Under the pieces are notes generated by a model that was not told where the DNA came from, did no database searches, and worked only from the letters and a program-made list of their open reading frames with translations. Shown here one piece after another: positions 24,399 to 32,305 of a stretch of 45,740 nucleotides of DNA; the first letter of the stretch is position 1, and every line of letters begins with the position of its first letter. A program made the position numbers and the translations under genes. Source of the DNA: Clostridia bacterium (GTDB lineage: Bacteria > Bacillota > Clostridia > Christensenellales > Aristaeellaceae); contig CAAGII010000159.1 in assembly GCA_900769875.1 (NCBI GenBank), forward strand, positions 1 through 45,740, read 5' to 3'.

Positions 24399-26447
24399 AT
24401 GAGCACGCTGCGCATGGAGCGCTATCCGATGCCCGCCGCGTCGCTGGGGCGCGAGAATCCGCTGCCCGATCTTGACAGCGTAGGCGACGCGCACGAAAGC
24501 ATTGTCATTGATGAAACCACCGTCTCCGCCGAGGAAGCCAGATACATGGGCTGGGGACGCATCCACACCATTCTCCCCTACACCATGCAGGACGGGTACG
24601 GACGCAGGCGCCGCACACGCGACTTCAAAGCCGCCGTGCTGGAAAACGAGCATCTTCGCGCCACCTTCCTGCCGGAGCTTGGCGGCAGACTCTGGTCGCT
24701 GTTTGACAAGGACGAGCAGCGCGAGCTTCTGCATGTCAATCCCGTATTCCAGCCGTGCAACCTTGCGCTGCGCAACGCGTGGATTTCCGGCGGCGTGGAA
24801 TGGAATGTCGGCATCATCGGCCACACGCCCTTCACCGTCAGCGACATGGCGTGCGAGCGTCTCGCGTTCAGTGATGGCACGCCGGTGCTGCGCATGTATC
24901 AATACGAGCGTGTGCGCCACCTGTTCTACCGCGTCGAGGCCTTCCTGCCGGACGGCGCGCGCGAGCTGTATGTGCGCGTGCGCATCGACAACGCCACCGA
25001 TGAGGACACCGCCGTCTACTGGTGGAGCAACATGGCAGTCAACGAAGGCCCCGACGTGCGCGTGATTGTGCCCGCCGACAAGGCCTTCCGCTACGGCTAC
25101 GGCGGCAAGCTCTCGAAGGTACCCGTTCCCTACATGACCGCGGAGGCGGACAAGCTTCGCGGCGAAGCGGCGCGACTTGCCCGCGCAAACGGCGGCACGC
25201 TGGACTGGGATATCAGTCATACCATGGAGCTGCCGCAGGCAATGGACTTCTTCTTTGATGTGCCGGGCGACGTGCGCCCGTTCATCGCCGCCCCCGGCGC
25301 GGATGGCTACGGCATGTGCCAGACGTCGACCGGCGAGCTGCGCGGACGCAAGCTGTTTGTGTGGGGCATGGGCAGCGGCGGCCGCCACTGGCAGACCTTC
25401 CTTTCACGCAGGGGCAGCGCCTACATTGAGCTGCAGTCCGGCCTTGCCCATACGCAGCTGGAGCACCTGCCCATGGCGGGCGGCGCAAGCATCAGCTGGC
25501 TGGAGTCCTATGGCGCCGTTCAGGCTGATCCCGCCGCCGTGCATGGCAAGGACTGGCACGCCGCCGTAGCCTCCGTCGCAAGCGCGCTGGATGCGGCCCG
25601 TCCCGCAGCCGCCCTTGAAGACTGGCACGCACGCGCCAAGCGCGAGCTGGACGGCACATCCGGCGAGGTCATCCACACCGGCATGGGCTACGCGCATGCC
25701 GAAAAGGCGCTGCTGGGCGACGCGTTCCATACCTGCGGACTGTCCCTTGAGGCCATGCAGCGCACCGCGAAGGAGCAGCTCTGGATTGATCTGGCACAGC
25801 GCGGCGTCTTCCCCTGCCCCGACCCGCTGGAGGAGCCGCTCTCCTACGCCATCGGCACGGCATGGGAAAACGCGCTGCAAGGCGCCGTGGCGCACGGCTG
25901 CGACAGCTGGTTTGCGCAGTATCACCTGGGCGTGATGGCCGACGCGCGCGGCGACGCCTCCGCTGCTCGTGCAGCCTACGAGCGTTCCCTTGCCATGTGC
26001 GAAAACCCGTGGGCCATGCGCTGCCTGTCCCTTGCCATGAAGCACGCGGGGCAGACGGAGCAGGCCGCGGAGCTGATGTGCCGCGCGGCAACGCTGAAAC
26101 CCATCCGTCCGCTGGTCGTCGAGGCGCTGGATGCATTGATGCACGCCTCCGGCTGGGATGATATGCTGACGCTGCTGGACTCGCTCCCCGCCGCTTTGAA
26201 GGGCAACGGGCGCGTCAAGACCTACCGCATAGCCGCGCTGCTGCGCAAGGGCCGCGTCGAGGAAGCGGGGGAAATCCTGAGCGGCCCCATTGTGCTGACC
26301 GATGTGCGCGAGGGCAACACGCTCCTGACCGACCTCTGGTTTGAGTACATGGCCATCCGCGAACGCGGCGAGGCCACGCCGGAAAACCTTGCATGGGCGA
26401 TGAGCACCCTGAAGCCGCCCAGGCACCTTGATTTCCGCATGCTGTAA
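24399..26447 (+). CDS. DUF5107-type protein with TPR-like C terminus
   Basis: This 682-aa protein has an N-terminal mutarotase-like beta domain: VLENEHLRATFLPELGGRLWSLFDK, WISGGVEWNVGIIGHTPFT and YWWSNMAVNEG. A middle region follows with YIELQSGLAHTQLEHLPM. The C-terminal helices (about 520-640) read as TPR-like repeats (YHLGVMADARGDASAARAAYERSL, AMKHAGQTEQAAELMCRAATL). It matches the DUF5107 architecture, but members are often over 1000 aa, so the TPR part here is short. Such proteins accompany glycosidases and importers and probably bind carbohydrate. TGAGGAGG, which includes the upstream stop, lies 6 bases before the ATG. Confidence 0.8.
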   Translation: MSTLRMERYPMPAASLGRENPLPDLDSVGDAHESIVIDETTVSAEEARYMGWGRIHTILPYTMQDGYGRRRRTRDFKAAVLENEHLRATFLPELGGRLWSLFDKDEQRELLHVNPVFQPCNLALRNAWISGGVEWNVGIIGHTPFTVSDMACERLAFSDGTPVLRMYQYERVRHLFYRVEAFLPDGARELYVRVRIDNATDEDTAVYWWSNMAVNEGPDVRVIVPADKAFRYGYGGKLSKVPVPYMTAEADKLRGEAARLARANGGTLDWDISHTMELPQAMDFFFDVPGDVRPFIAAPGADGYGMCQTSTGELRGRKLFVWGMGSGGRHWQTFLSRRGSAYIELQSGLAHTQLEHLPMAGGASISWLESYGAVQADPAAVHGKDWHAAVASVASALDAARPAAALEDWHARAKRELDGTSGEVIHTGMGYAHAEKALLGDAFHTCGLSLEAMQRTAKEQLWIDLAQRGVFPCPDPLEEPLSYAIGTAWENALQGAVAHGCDSWFAQYHLGVMADARGDASAARAAYERSLAMCENPWAMRCLSLAMKHAGQTEQAAELMCRAATLKPIRPLVVEALDALMHASGWDDMLTLLDSLPAALKGNGRVKTYRIAALLRKGRVEEAGEILSGPIVLTDVREGNTLLTDLWFEYMAIRERGEATPENLAWAMSTLKPPRHLDFRML

Positions 26448-26451
26448 TCAA

Positions 26452-26516
26452 AAAACACGCGCCACCCGGGAGACGGAGCATATCACATGTCCGCTTTTCC
26501 GGGAGGCGCGTTTTGT
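26452..26516 (+). terminator. Terminator of the DUF5696-DUF5107 operon
   Basis: ACGCGCC-A-CCCGG and CCGGG-A-GGCGCGT pair across a 30-nt loop with one mismatch, followed by TTTTGTT. An A run on the left may make it work in both directions. Confidence 0.82.
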
Positions 26517-26527
26517 TGTTGGTTCGA

Positions 26528-26549
26528 TGTCAGTACGGTGTCAGTACGG
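26528..26549. repeat. Tandem 11-bp direct repeat
   Basis: TGTCAGTACGG occurs twice back to back between the DUF5107 terminator and the convergent LCP gene. A third, degenerate copy (TTCCAGTCGGG) follows. It could be a small binding site or a replication-slippage product. Confidence 0.6.
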
Positions 26550-26605
26550 TTCCAGTCGGGCGGACAGCGTCACCGACCGGATGGCTGCCCGGTTCTTTTG
26601 AAAGA

Positions 26606-27625
26606 TCAGTCCAGCCCGAAGAACTCCCAGACCAGCTCGCGGTTTTTATCCATGTCCGCAACCACCACGCTCATGCCGTTGCGGCTGGCCTGACGGTAGG
26701 TGCCCACAGCGGGAATGGTCAGCGTTTCAAAGGTGGCGTTGCGGCAGAGCATGGCCTTCTTCGCAAGATCCGCCAGCTCGCCAATGGAGATATCCGTATT
26801 CACGCTGTCCAGATTGGCCATCACCAGCTGCAGAATCTGCGCCGCGTCCAGCGCCGATACCTTGCGGAACGCCGCCTCCAGCACCTTGCGCTGACGGCCT
26901 GTGCGCTGAATATCCCCGTCGATCTTGCGGATGCGGGCAAAGCACAGCGCCTGCTTGCCCGTGAGATGCACGTTTTCGCCGTAGGACCAGAGCAGCTGAT
27001 CCTCCTCGTCGTCGCCGATCTTCTCGTTATAGAAGCGCAGGATGCTGTTCACCTGCGTCATTTCCTTCTCGGTGAGGCTGACCTCAATGCCGCCGATTGC
27101 GTCCACCACATCCACCATGCGGCTGAAATTGACCTCGACATACGCGTCCGCCTTCACGCCAAAGGTGTTCTCCAGCACGCGGCGGAGCAGCTTGTGTCCG
27201 CCCCAGATATAGCTGGCGTTAAGGCGGTTGCTGCCCTTGCCCGGAATGGGCACATACAGGTCGCGCAGGAAGGATACCATCCTGATGGTTCGGGTGGAGG
27301 CGTTCAGTTGCACCAGGATCACCGCATCGGCGCGGCCGCGCTTGTCGGCAAAGTAGGAGTCGGAGCCGACCATCAGCAGCGTGAATACGTTTTCATCGTC
27401 GAAGGAAAAGTCCTCCGGCAGCACCACAAACGCGCCGCCCTCGTCCGCGTCGGCCAGAATGCGCAGCAGCTCCTCCTCGCTCAGGGGCTCAAGATCCTCG
27501 TCTCCCTCGCTGCTTTCCCAGTCCTCTACGCTCAGCCAGTCGCCGTCCGCCTCCTCGGCAAGCGCCGCGCAGCATGACAGCGCGAGGCACAGGCACACAA
27601 GCGCCAGCATCACCTTCTTCAGCAC
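26606..27625 (-). CDS. LytR-CpsA-Psr (LCP) family protein
   Basis: The 339-aa protein has a signal or anchor segment (VMLALVCLCLALSCCAALA), an unusually acidic stretch of about 45 residues (EEADGDWLSVEDWESSEGDEDLEPL), and then the LCP domain. Domain motifs are LLMVGSD, RADAVILVQLNA, MVSFLRDLYVPIP, RLNASYIWGG, GGIEVSLTEKEM and FARIRKIDGDIQRTGRQRKVLEA. LCP enzymes attach polymers such as teichoic acids or capsule to the wall from undecaprenyl carriers outside the membrane. An ATG at 27643 overlaps the CDF stop, but GGAGGG falls inside that frame 6 bases before GTG 27625, so GTG is preferred. Confidence 0.92.
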   Translation of the reverse strand: MLKKVMLALVCLCLALSCCAALAEEADGDWLSVEDWESSEGDEDLEPLSEEELLRILADADEGGAFVVLPEDFSFDDENVFTLLMVGSDSYFADKRGRADAVILVQLNASTRTIRMVSFLRDLYVPIPGKGSNRLNASYIWGGHKLLRRVLENTFGVKADAYVEVNFSRMVDVVDAIGGIEVSLTEKEMTQVNSILRFYNEKIGDDEEDQLLWSYGENVHLTGKQALCFARIRKIDGDIQRTGRQRKVLEAAFRKVSALDAAQILQLVMANLDSVNTDISIGELADLAKKAMLCRNATFETLTIPAVGTYRQASRNGMSVVVADMDKNRELVWEFFGLD

Positions 27626-27639
27626 ACCGATCCCTCCCG

Positions 27640-28812
27640 TCATTGGCGATAATAATCGTAGTCAATGTGAATCACGCAGCAGTAGCGCTCGTCCAGCTGC
27701 TTTGCGGCGCGGTGCAGCGCCTCCTTAAGGCCGGTCACATTGCTGTATCCAGCCGGAACCACCACGTCGAAAATCAGATTGATCTGATCCTCGCCCGGTA
27801 CGCGGCGCAGATCATGCATGCGCAGCCCGCCGTCCATGCCCGCAAGGAACTCGGACAGCTTTTCGCGGATGCGCTCCGTCTCCTCGTCTCCGGTCATGAT
27901 CGGATCCATGTGGATGCAGATGGGGATGTTCAGCTTCTGCGATATCTCGCGCTCCGCCTGATCGATGGCCTCATGCGCCTCCACAATGCTCTGTGCGGCG
28001 TCCACCTCGGCATGCACCGAGGCCACGCAGCGGCCCGGGCCGTAGTCGTGCATGATGAGGTCATGCGTGCCCAGAATACCGTCGTAGCCCATGAGCAAAT
28101 CGATAATCTGCCGCCCAAGCTCCTGATCGGGCTTGCCGCCCATCAGGCTGTCAATCGTGTCGCGGCACACGCCAAAGCCCGCGCGGAACACCAGCAGCGC
28201 CACCGCAAGACCCATCCAGCCATCCAGCACCACGCCCGAGAAGCGTGCAATCAGCATGCTCAGCAGCACCACGCCCGTTGCCAGCACATCGCTGAGCGCA
28301 TCGTTCGCGGTCGCCTTGAGCGCGAGGGAATCAATCATCTTCGCTAATTTATGATAGTAGAAGTAAAGCCACGCCTTGCACGCGATGCTGCCCAGCAGCA
28401 CCGCCGCCGCCACCATGGAATACTCCGGCATCACGGGCGACGCAATGGCGCCGACGGCCGTCCTGACCAGCTCCAGCGCCATCAGAAGGATCAGCACGCC
28501 CACGCCGAGCGCGCCCAGATACTCCATCCGTCCATGCCCGAAGGGATGCTCCCTGTCCACGGGCTTCTGCGCCAGACGGACGCTGAGCAGCGCCATCAGG
28601 CTGCCCGCGCAGTCGGAGAGGTTGTTCGCGGCATCCGCCGTGATGGCGACCGCGCCCGTCATCATACCGACGGCAAACTTGCTTGCGCTCAGGAGAAGAT
28701 TCACCACCACGCCCGTCACTGTGCCAAGGGTGCCAATCCTTGTTCGTGTATTGGGCGTCATCGGCTTCTGATAGTCCGGCGCAAAGCGCCTGAGAAGAAA
28801 TTCGGTCAGCAT
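27640..28812 (-). CDS. Cation diffusion facilitator (CDF) exporter
   Basis: This 390-aa protein has a membrane part (about 30-215) with the CDF metal motif region ITADAANNLSDCAGS, REHPFGHGRMEYLGAL, KATANDALSDVLATG and LDGWMGLAVA. A cytoplasmic dimerization domain (about 216-300) has GILGTHDLIMHDYGPGRCVASVHAEVD. A further domain reaches the end, longer than in small CDFs. CDFs export Zn, Mn, Fe or Co by proton exchange; the metal cannot be assigned here. GGAGG 7 bases upstream supports the start. It lies 30 bp after cca and its stop meets the LCP start region, so cca-CDF-LCP are probably cotranscribed. Confidence 0.94.
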   Translation of the reverse strand: MLTEFLLRRFAPDYQKPMTPNTRTRIGTLGTVTGVVVNLLLSASKFAVGMMTGAVAITADAANNLSDCAGSLMALLSVRLAQKPVDREHPFGHGRMEYLGALGVGVLILLMALELVRTAVGAIASPVMPEYSMVAAAVLLGSIACKAWLYFYYHKLAKMIDSLALKATANDALSDVLATGVVLLSMLIARFSGVVLDGWMGLAVALLVFRAGFGVCRDTIDSLMGGKPDQELGRQIIDLLMGYDGILGTHDLIMHDYGPGRCVASVHAEVDAAQSIVEAHEAIDQAEREISQKLNIPICIHMDPIMTGDEETERIREKLSEFLAGMDGGLRMHDLRRVPGEDQINLIFDVVVPAGYSNVTGLKEALHRAAKQLDERYCCVIHIDYDYYRQ

Positions 28813-28842
28813 TCGATTGCCTCCATCGTCGTTTGTGATATC

Positions 28843-30198
28843 TTATGGGGAAGCAGCCGCTTCATGCCCCGCCCACAGGCGTTTGGCAGCGCCAAGCAGC
28901 GCATCCCGGTCATTGGGCAGCTTTTCCTCAACGACCTGCTCCAGCAGGAAGGCGAGGCACTGGCCGATCGCCCTTCCCCTGGGCACGCCCACAGCCGCAA
29001 GATCATTGCCGCGCACGGCAAGCTGACGGAGCGTGACGCATGGCTGCTGTGCCAGCAGTGCGTCCAGCGCGTTTGTGATTTCCTGTGCGCGCGCACGGGC
29101 CTCCTCCTCCGGCACGGTACCCTTGGCGACCGTGTCCGCATACTGCACCGCAATCAGACGGCGCAGCGTTTCCTCGCCATACTGGCTCAATCGCCTGCGC
29201 AGCAGCGTCCGCTCGCACGACAGCGGATGATCGTGCTTTTCCACCAGCAGCAGCACCTCGTCGCGTGTGGCATGGTCGACCTTCAGGCGCTCCAGCACCC
29301 GCTCCGCATGCTCGCGCGAAATCCGCGCGTGCCCGTATGCGTGCCCCGTACCGTCCGCGTCCATGGTGAACGCGCCGGGCTTGCCGCTGTCATGGAGCAG
29401 CATCGCCAGCCGCAGGGTTTCCACAGGCGGCGCAGCCTCCACGGCGCGGATGGTATGCTCCCACACATCGTAGCGGTGATGCGGCGTATGCTGCGCAAAG
29501 CCCACTGCCGCCTTCATTTCCGGCAGAAGAAAGGTCATTACATCGGTATACTCACGCAGGATTCTGCCCGCCGCGCCGCCGCAGAGCAGCTTGCTCAGCT
29601 CCACTCGGATGCGCTCCGCCGCCACGGACGCAAGCGACGGGTACAGGCGATGCACCGCCTCCGCCGTATGCTCTTCAATCTCAAAGCCGTAGACCGACGC
29701 GAAGCGCAGCGCGCGGAGAATACGCAGCGCATCCTCCTCAAAGCGCTCCGCCGCCACGCCCACGCAGCGGATCAGCCCGTCCCGCAGGTCTTGCTGCCCG
29801 CCAAAGGGATCCACCAGCCCCTCCCCCGGCGCATAGGCCATGGCGTTGACGGTGAAATCACGCCGCGCAAGATCCTTGACCACGTCGCGCACGAAGGTCA
29901 CCCCGTCGGGATGGCGGTGATCAGTATACGCGCCGTCCACCCGGAAGGTCGTGACCTCGTAGGGCACATGCCGGAGCACCACGGTGAGCGTGCCGTGTTT
30001 GAGCCCCGTTTCCACCAGATGGCAGCCCGCAAAGACGCGCTTCATTTCCTCCGGACGAGCCGAAGTACACAGATCCCAGTCCTTGGGCGCAATGCCAAGG
30101 AGACTGTCGCGAACGCAGCCGCCGACCACATAGGCCGCATAACCGTTTTCGCGCAGCGTTGTCATGATGTCCAGTGCGCCCTGTGGCAGACCCTCCAT
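28843..30198 (-). CDS. cca: CCA tRNA nucleotidyltransferase with HD domain
   Basis: This 451-aa class II nucleotidyltransferase adds or repairs the 3' CCA of tRNAs. The head domain has VVGGCVRDSLLG, the metal pair Asp40/Asp42 in APKDWDL, RRDFTVNAMAY, and DPFGGQQDLRDGLIRCVG. The neck has RFEEDALRILRALRFAS. A following HD phosphohydrolase domain has RYDVWEHTIRAVE and LLHDSGKP, as in many Gram-positive enzymes. The frame continues upstream to 30315, but GAAGGGGG 8 bases before ATG 30198 and the position of the -10 box set the start here. It is divergent from the alpha ribosomal operon. Confidence 0.96.
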   Translation of the reverse strand: MEGLPQGALDIMTTLRENGYAAYVVGGCVRDSLLGIAPKDWDLCTSARPEEMKRVFAGCHLVETGLKHGTLTVVLRHVPYEVTTFRVDGAYTDHRHPDGVTFVRDVVKDLARRDFTVNAMAYAPGEGLVDPFGGQQDLRDGLIRCVGVAAERFEEDALRILRALRFASVYGFEIEEHTAEAVHRLYPSLASVAAERIRVELSKLLCGGAAGRILREYTDVMTFLLPEMKAAVGFAQHTPHHRYDVWEHTIRAVEAAPPVETLRLAMLLHDSGKPGAFTMDADGTGHAYGHARISREHAERVLERLKVDHATRDEVLLLVEKHDHPLSCERTLLRRRLSQYGEETLRRLIAVQYADTVAKGTVPEEEARARAQEITNALDALLAQQPCVTLRQLAVRGNDLAAVGVPRGRAIGQCLAFLLEQVVEEKLPNDRDALLGAAKRLWAGHEAAASP

Positions 30199-30231
30199 GC
30201 CGCGCGCCCCCTTCCGGTAGGTATGCCTCCT

Positions 30232-30260
30232 ATTATATCGAAGCACGCTCCCCGCTGCAA
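30232..30260 (-). promoter_or_regulatory. Sigma-A promoter of cca-CDF-LCP
   Basis: TTGCAG (30260-30255), a 17-bp spacer and TATAAT (30237-30232) lie 33 bp before the cca start on the minus strand. Confidence 0.85.
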
Positions 30261-30343
30261 GTGGTAATTGTAAGAATTGCGCACGGGGATGGCCAGCAAG
30301 GCCGATTTGCGGCAAAAAAATTCAGCAAAATGAGGTGAAACCC

Positions 30344-30372
30344 TTTACAAGCAAACGCTTCTATGCTATCAT
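30344..30372 (+). promoter_or_regulatory. Sigma-A promoter of the alpha ribosomal operon
   Basis: TTTACA (30344-30349), a 17-bp spacer and TATCAT (30367-30372) lie 340 bp before rpsM. Confidence 0.8.
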
Positions 30373-30378
30373 TGTTCT

Positions 30379-30712
30379 GTTCGTGGGTGTATCGCCTGTG
30401 GGCGGCTGCATACGTTTCTTCTCCATTCATTCGGCGTATGTTCCACTGCGGTCACAGACGGAATCTGGCGTTCATCATCCGTCACCTTCCATAGGCGGAG
30501 GGGAACGCCGCCGCGCGTCCGCTTTCACCGGACGACGGCACATGAGGTTGCGGTTTGCCTCACGCCGGGCAGGATGGGTTGCCTGCAGGGCGCGTGGACA
30601 TGCCGCGTCTTATCCATAAGGGCTGCCAGACACGCGATCGGAAGGATAGAAGGTTTCTTCCGACCCTACGCTGCACTGGCCGCAAGCACAATGTTGGAGG
30701 TGTTTCATACAC
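30379..30712 (+). promoter_or_regulatory. Long structured 5' leader of the rpsM operon
   Basis: About 334 nt without a convincing gene precede rpsM. Hairpin-capable pairs follow one another: CATACG/CGTATG, GGCGTTC/GAACGCC, CGTCCG/CGGACG, TGAGG/CCTCA, GCAGG/CCTGC, and TCGGAAG/CTTCCGA just before the rpsM ribosome-binding site. Autoregulatory leaders are common here; in E. coli ribosomal protein S4 binds the region before rpsM. No known leader motif could be confirmed by eye. Confidence 0.6.
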
Positions 30713-31090
30713 ATGGCACGCATTGCGGGCGTAGACCTGCCCAGAGAAAAGCGCGTTGAGATCGGCCTGACCTACATCTACGGCATCGGCCTGACCACTT
30801 CGCAGAAGATGCTCGCGGAGATCGGCATCAATCCCGATACCCGCGTGAAGGATCTCTCCGAGAACGAGATCAGCAAGCTCCGTGACTACATCGAGCATCA
30901 CCTGAAGGTGGAAGGCGACCTTCGTCGTGAAGTGAGCCTGAACATCAAGCGGCTGATGGAGATCGGTTGCTATCGCGGCGTTCGCCACCGTCGTGGCCTG
31001 CCCGTCCGCGGTCAGAACACCAAGCAGAATGCCCGTACCCGCAAGGGTCCCAAGAAGACCATTGCCGGCAAGAAGAAGGCCACCAAGTAA
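30713..31090 (+). CDS. rpsM: 30S ribosomal protein S13
   Basis: The 125-aa protein is a full S13: MARIAGVDLPREKRVEIGLTYI at the start, GIGLTTSQKML, the helix-hairpin part, and the basic tail (RHRRGLPVRGQNTKQNARTRKG). It binds 16S rRNA in the 30S head and contacts the 50S subunit. It is the first gene of this operon. The usual upstream infA and rpmJ are absent from the window. TTGGAGG lies 10 bases upstream. Confidence 0.98.
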   Translation: MARIAGVDLPREKRVEIGLTYIYGIGLTTSQKMLAEIGINPDTRVKDLSENEISKLRDYIEHHLKVEGDLRREVSLNIKRLMEIGCYRGVRHRRGLPVRGQNTKQNARTRKGPKKTIAGKKKATK

Positions 31091-31167
31091 TTGCCTTTTT
31101 CGCGGCAACTGCTACCTGTTGAACCGATGAAATGAGCCCGTATGAACGGGCACGGAGGGATGATACA

Positions 31168-31572
31168 ATGGCACCCAAGCAATCCAAGCTGAAGAAGGTC
31201 GTGCGCCGTAAGAAGGAGCGTCGCGTTGTCGAACGCGGTGCTGCGCACATCTCCTCTTCTTTCAATAACACCATCGTCACCATCACCGACATGCAGGGCA
31301 ACGCACTGTCCTGGGCTTCTGCCGGTGGTCTGGGATTCCGCGGCAGCAAGAAGTCTACTCCCTTCGCTGCGCAGACGGCTGCCGAAACCGCCGCCAAGGC
31401 CGCTATGGAATACGGTCTGAAGACGGTTGAGGTCTTCGTGAAGGGCCCCGGCTCCGGCCGTGAGGCCGCCATCCGCTCCCTGCAGGCCGCAGGTCTGGAT
31501 GTGAGCATGATCAAGGACGTGACGCCCATCCCCCACAACGGCTGCCGTCCGCCCAAGCGCCGTCGCGTTTAA
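31168..31572 (+). CDS. rpsK: 30S ribosomal protein S11
   Basis: The 134-aa protein matches S11 throughout: ISSSFNNTIVTITDMQGNAL, WASAGGLGFRGSKKSTPFAAQ, VFVKGPGSGREAAIR, DVTPIPHNGCRPPKRRRV. It forms part of the 30S platform by the mRNA exit. The start at 31168 follows GGAGGG; a frame from 31132 only extends into the spacer. It lies 77 bp after rpsM and 24 bp before rpsD. Confidence 0.98.
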   Translation: MAPKQSKLKKVVRRKKERRVVERGAAHISSSFNNTIVTITDMQGNALSWASAGGLGFRGSKKSTPFAAQTAAETAAKAAMEYGLKTVEVFVKGPGSGREAAIRSLQAAGLDVSMIKDVTPIPHNGCRPPKRRRV

Positions 31573-31596
31573 GGTTAATAAGGAGGACGTAGAACA

Positions 31597-32193
31597 ATGG
31601 CTATCAATAAGCAGCCTATTGCCAAGATGTGCCGGAGCTATGACGTGTCCCCGGCCGTGATGGGCTATGGCAATAAGAAGTCTAACCGCAACCCCGGCGG
31701 CAACCGCCGCAAGAAGGTGTCCGACTACGGCACCCAGCTGAAGGAAAAGCAGAAGGTCAAGTTTGTGTACGGCGTGCTGGAAAAGCAGTTCCGTCACTAC
31801 TTTGAGAAGGCCAGCAACATGAAGGGCGTCACCGGCGACAACATGCTGCAGCTGCTCGAGCTGCGCCTGGACAACGTGGTGTATCGTCTGGGCCTGGCCA
31901 AGACCCGCCGCATGGCCCGTCAGATCGTTGTGCATGGTCATATCCGTGTGAACGGCCAGAAGGTGGACATTCCTTCCTATTCCGTGAAGATGAACGACGT
32001 CATCACCCTGCGCCAGCGCTCCACTGAGATGGAGATGTTCAAGGCGCTGCGTGAGGGCACCGGCGTGGCCTGCCCCAAGTGGCTGACCTTCGACGCCCAG
32101 AACCTGACCGGCAAGGTCGTGGCTCTGCCCGCCCGTGACGATATCGACATGCAGATTCAGGAAAACATGATCGTCGAGTTCTACTCTCGCTGA
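31597..32193 (+). CDS. rpsD: 30S ribosomal protein S4
   Basis: This 198-aa S4 is of the zinc-free type, lacking the CX-CX-CX cluster seen in some N termini. It has KQKVKFVYGVLEKQFRHYF, and the S4 RNA-binding domain (about 90-150) with RLDNVVYRLGLAKTRRMARQ and VVHGHIRVNGQKVDIPSY. S4 is a primary 16S rRNA binder that starts 30S assembly, and in many bacteria it represses the alpha operon. AAGGAGG lies about 9 bases upstream. Confidence 0.98.
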   Translation: MAINKQPIAKMCRSYDVSPAVMGYGNKKSNRNPGGNRRKKVSDYGTQLKEKQKVKFVYGVLEKQFRHYFEKASNMKGVTGDNMLQLLELRLDNVVYRLGLAKTRRMARQIVVHGHIRVNGQKVDIPSYSVKMNDVITLRQRSTEMEMFKALREGTGVACPKWLTFDAQNLTGKVVALPARDDIDMQIQENMIVEFYSR

Positions 32194-32305
32194 TTGGTGG
32201 GCGCAGCTGCTTCGGAAGGCTGCTGCGGAGCCTTGGCTTCCGCCGCGCTTCCGTGGCAGCAGATACTGCCCTTCGACATGAACCCATTCAAGGAGGGTAA
32301 ACAAA

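Noticed and set aside
22421..24415. A 664-codon open frame on the - strand opposite the DUF5696-type gene
   Set aside because: It is antisense to a gene with a consensus promoter and clear domains, and has no ribosome-binding site or recognisable motif.
28351..30267. A 638-codon open frame on the + strand opposite cca
   Set aside because: It is Arg/His-rich with no family, while cca on the other strand has all its catalytic motifs.
30335..30619. A 94-codon open frame in the rpsM leader
   Set aside because: It starts upstream of the transcription start, lacks a ribosome-binding site, and is not infA, rpmJ or any known small protein.
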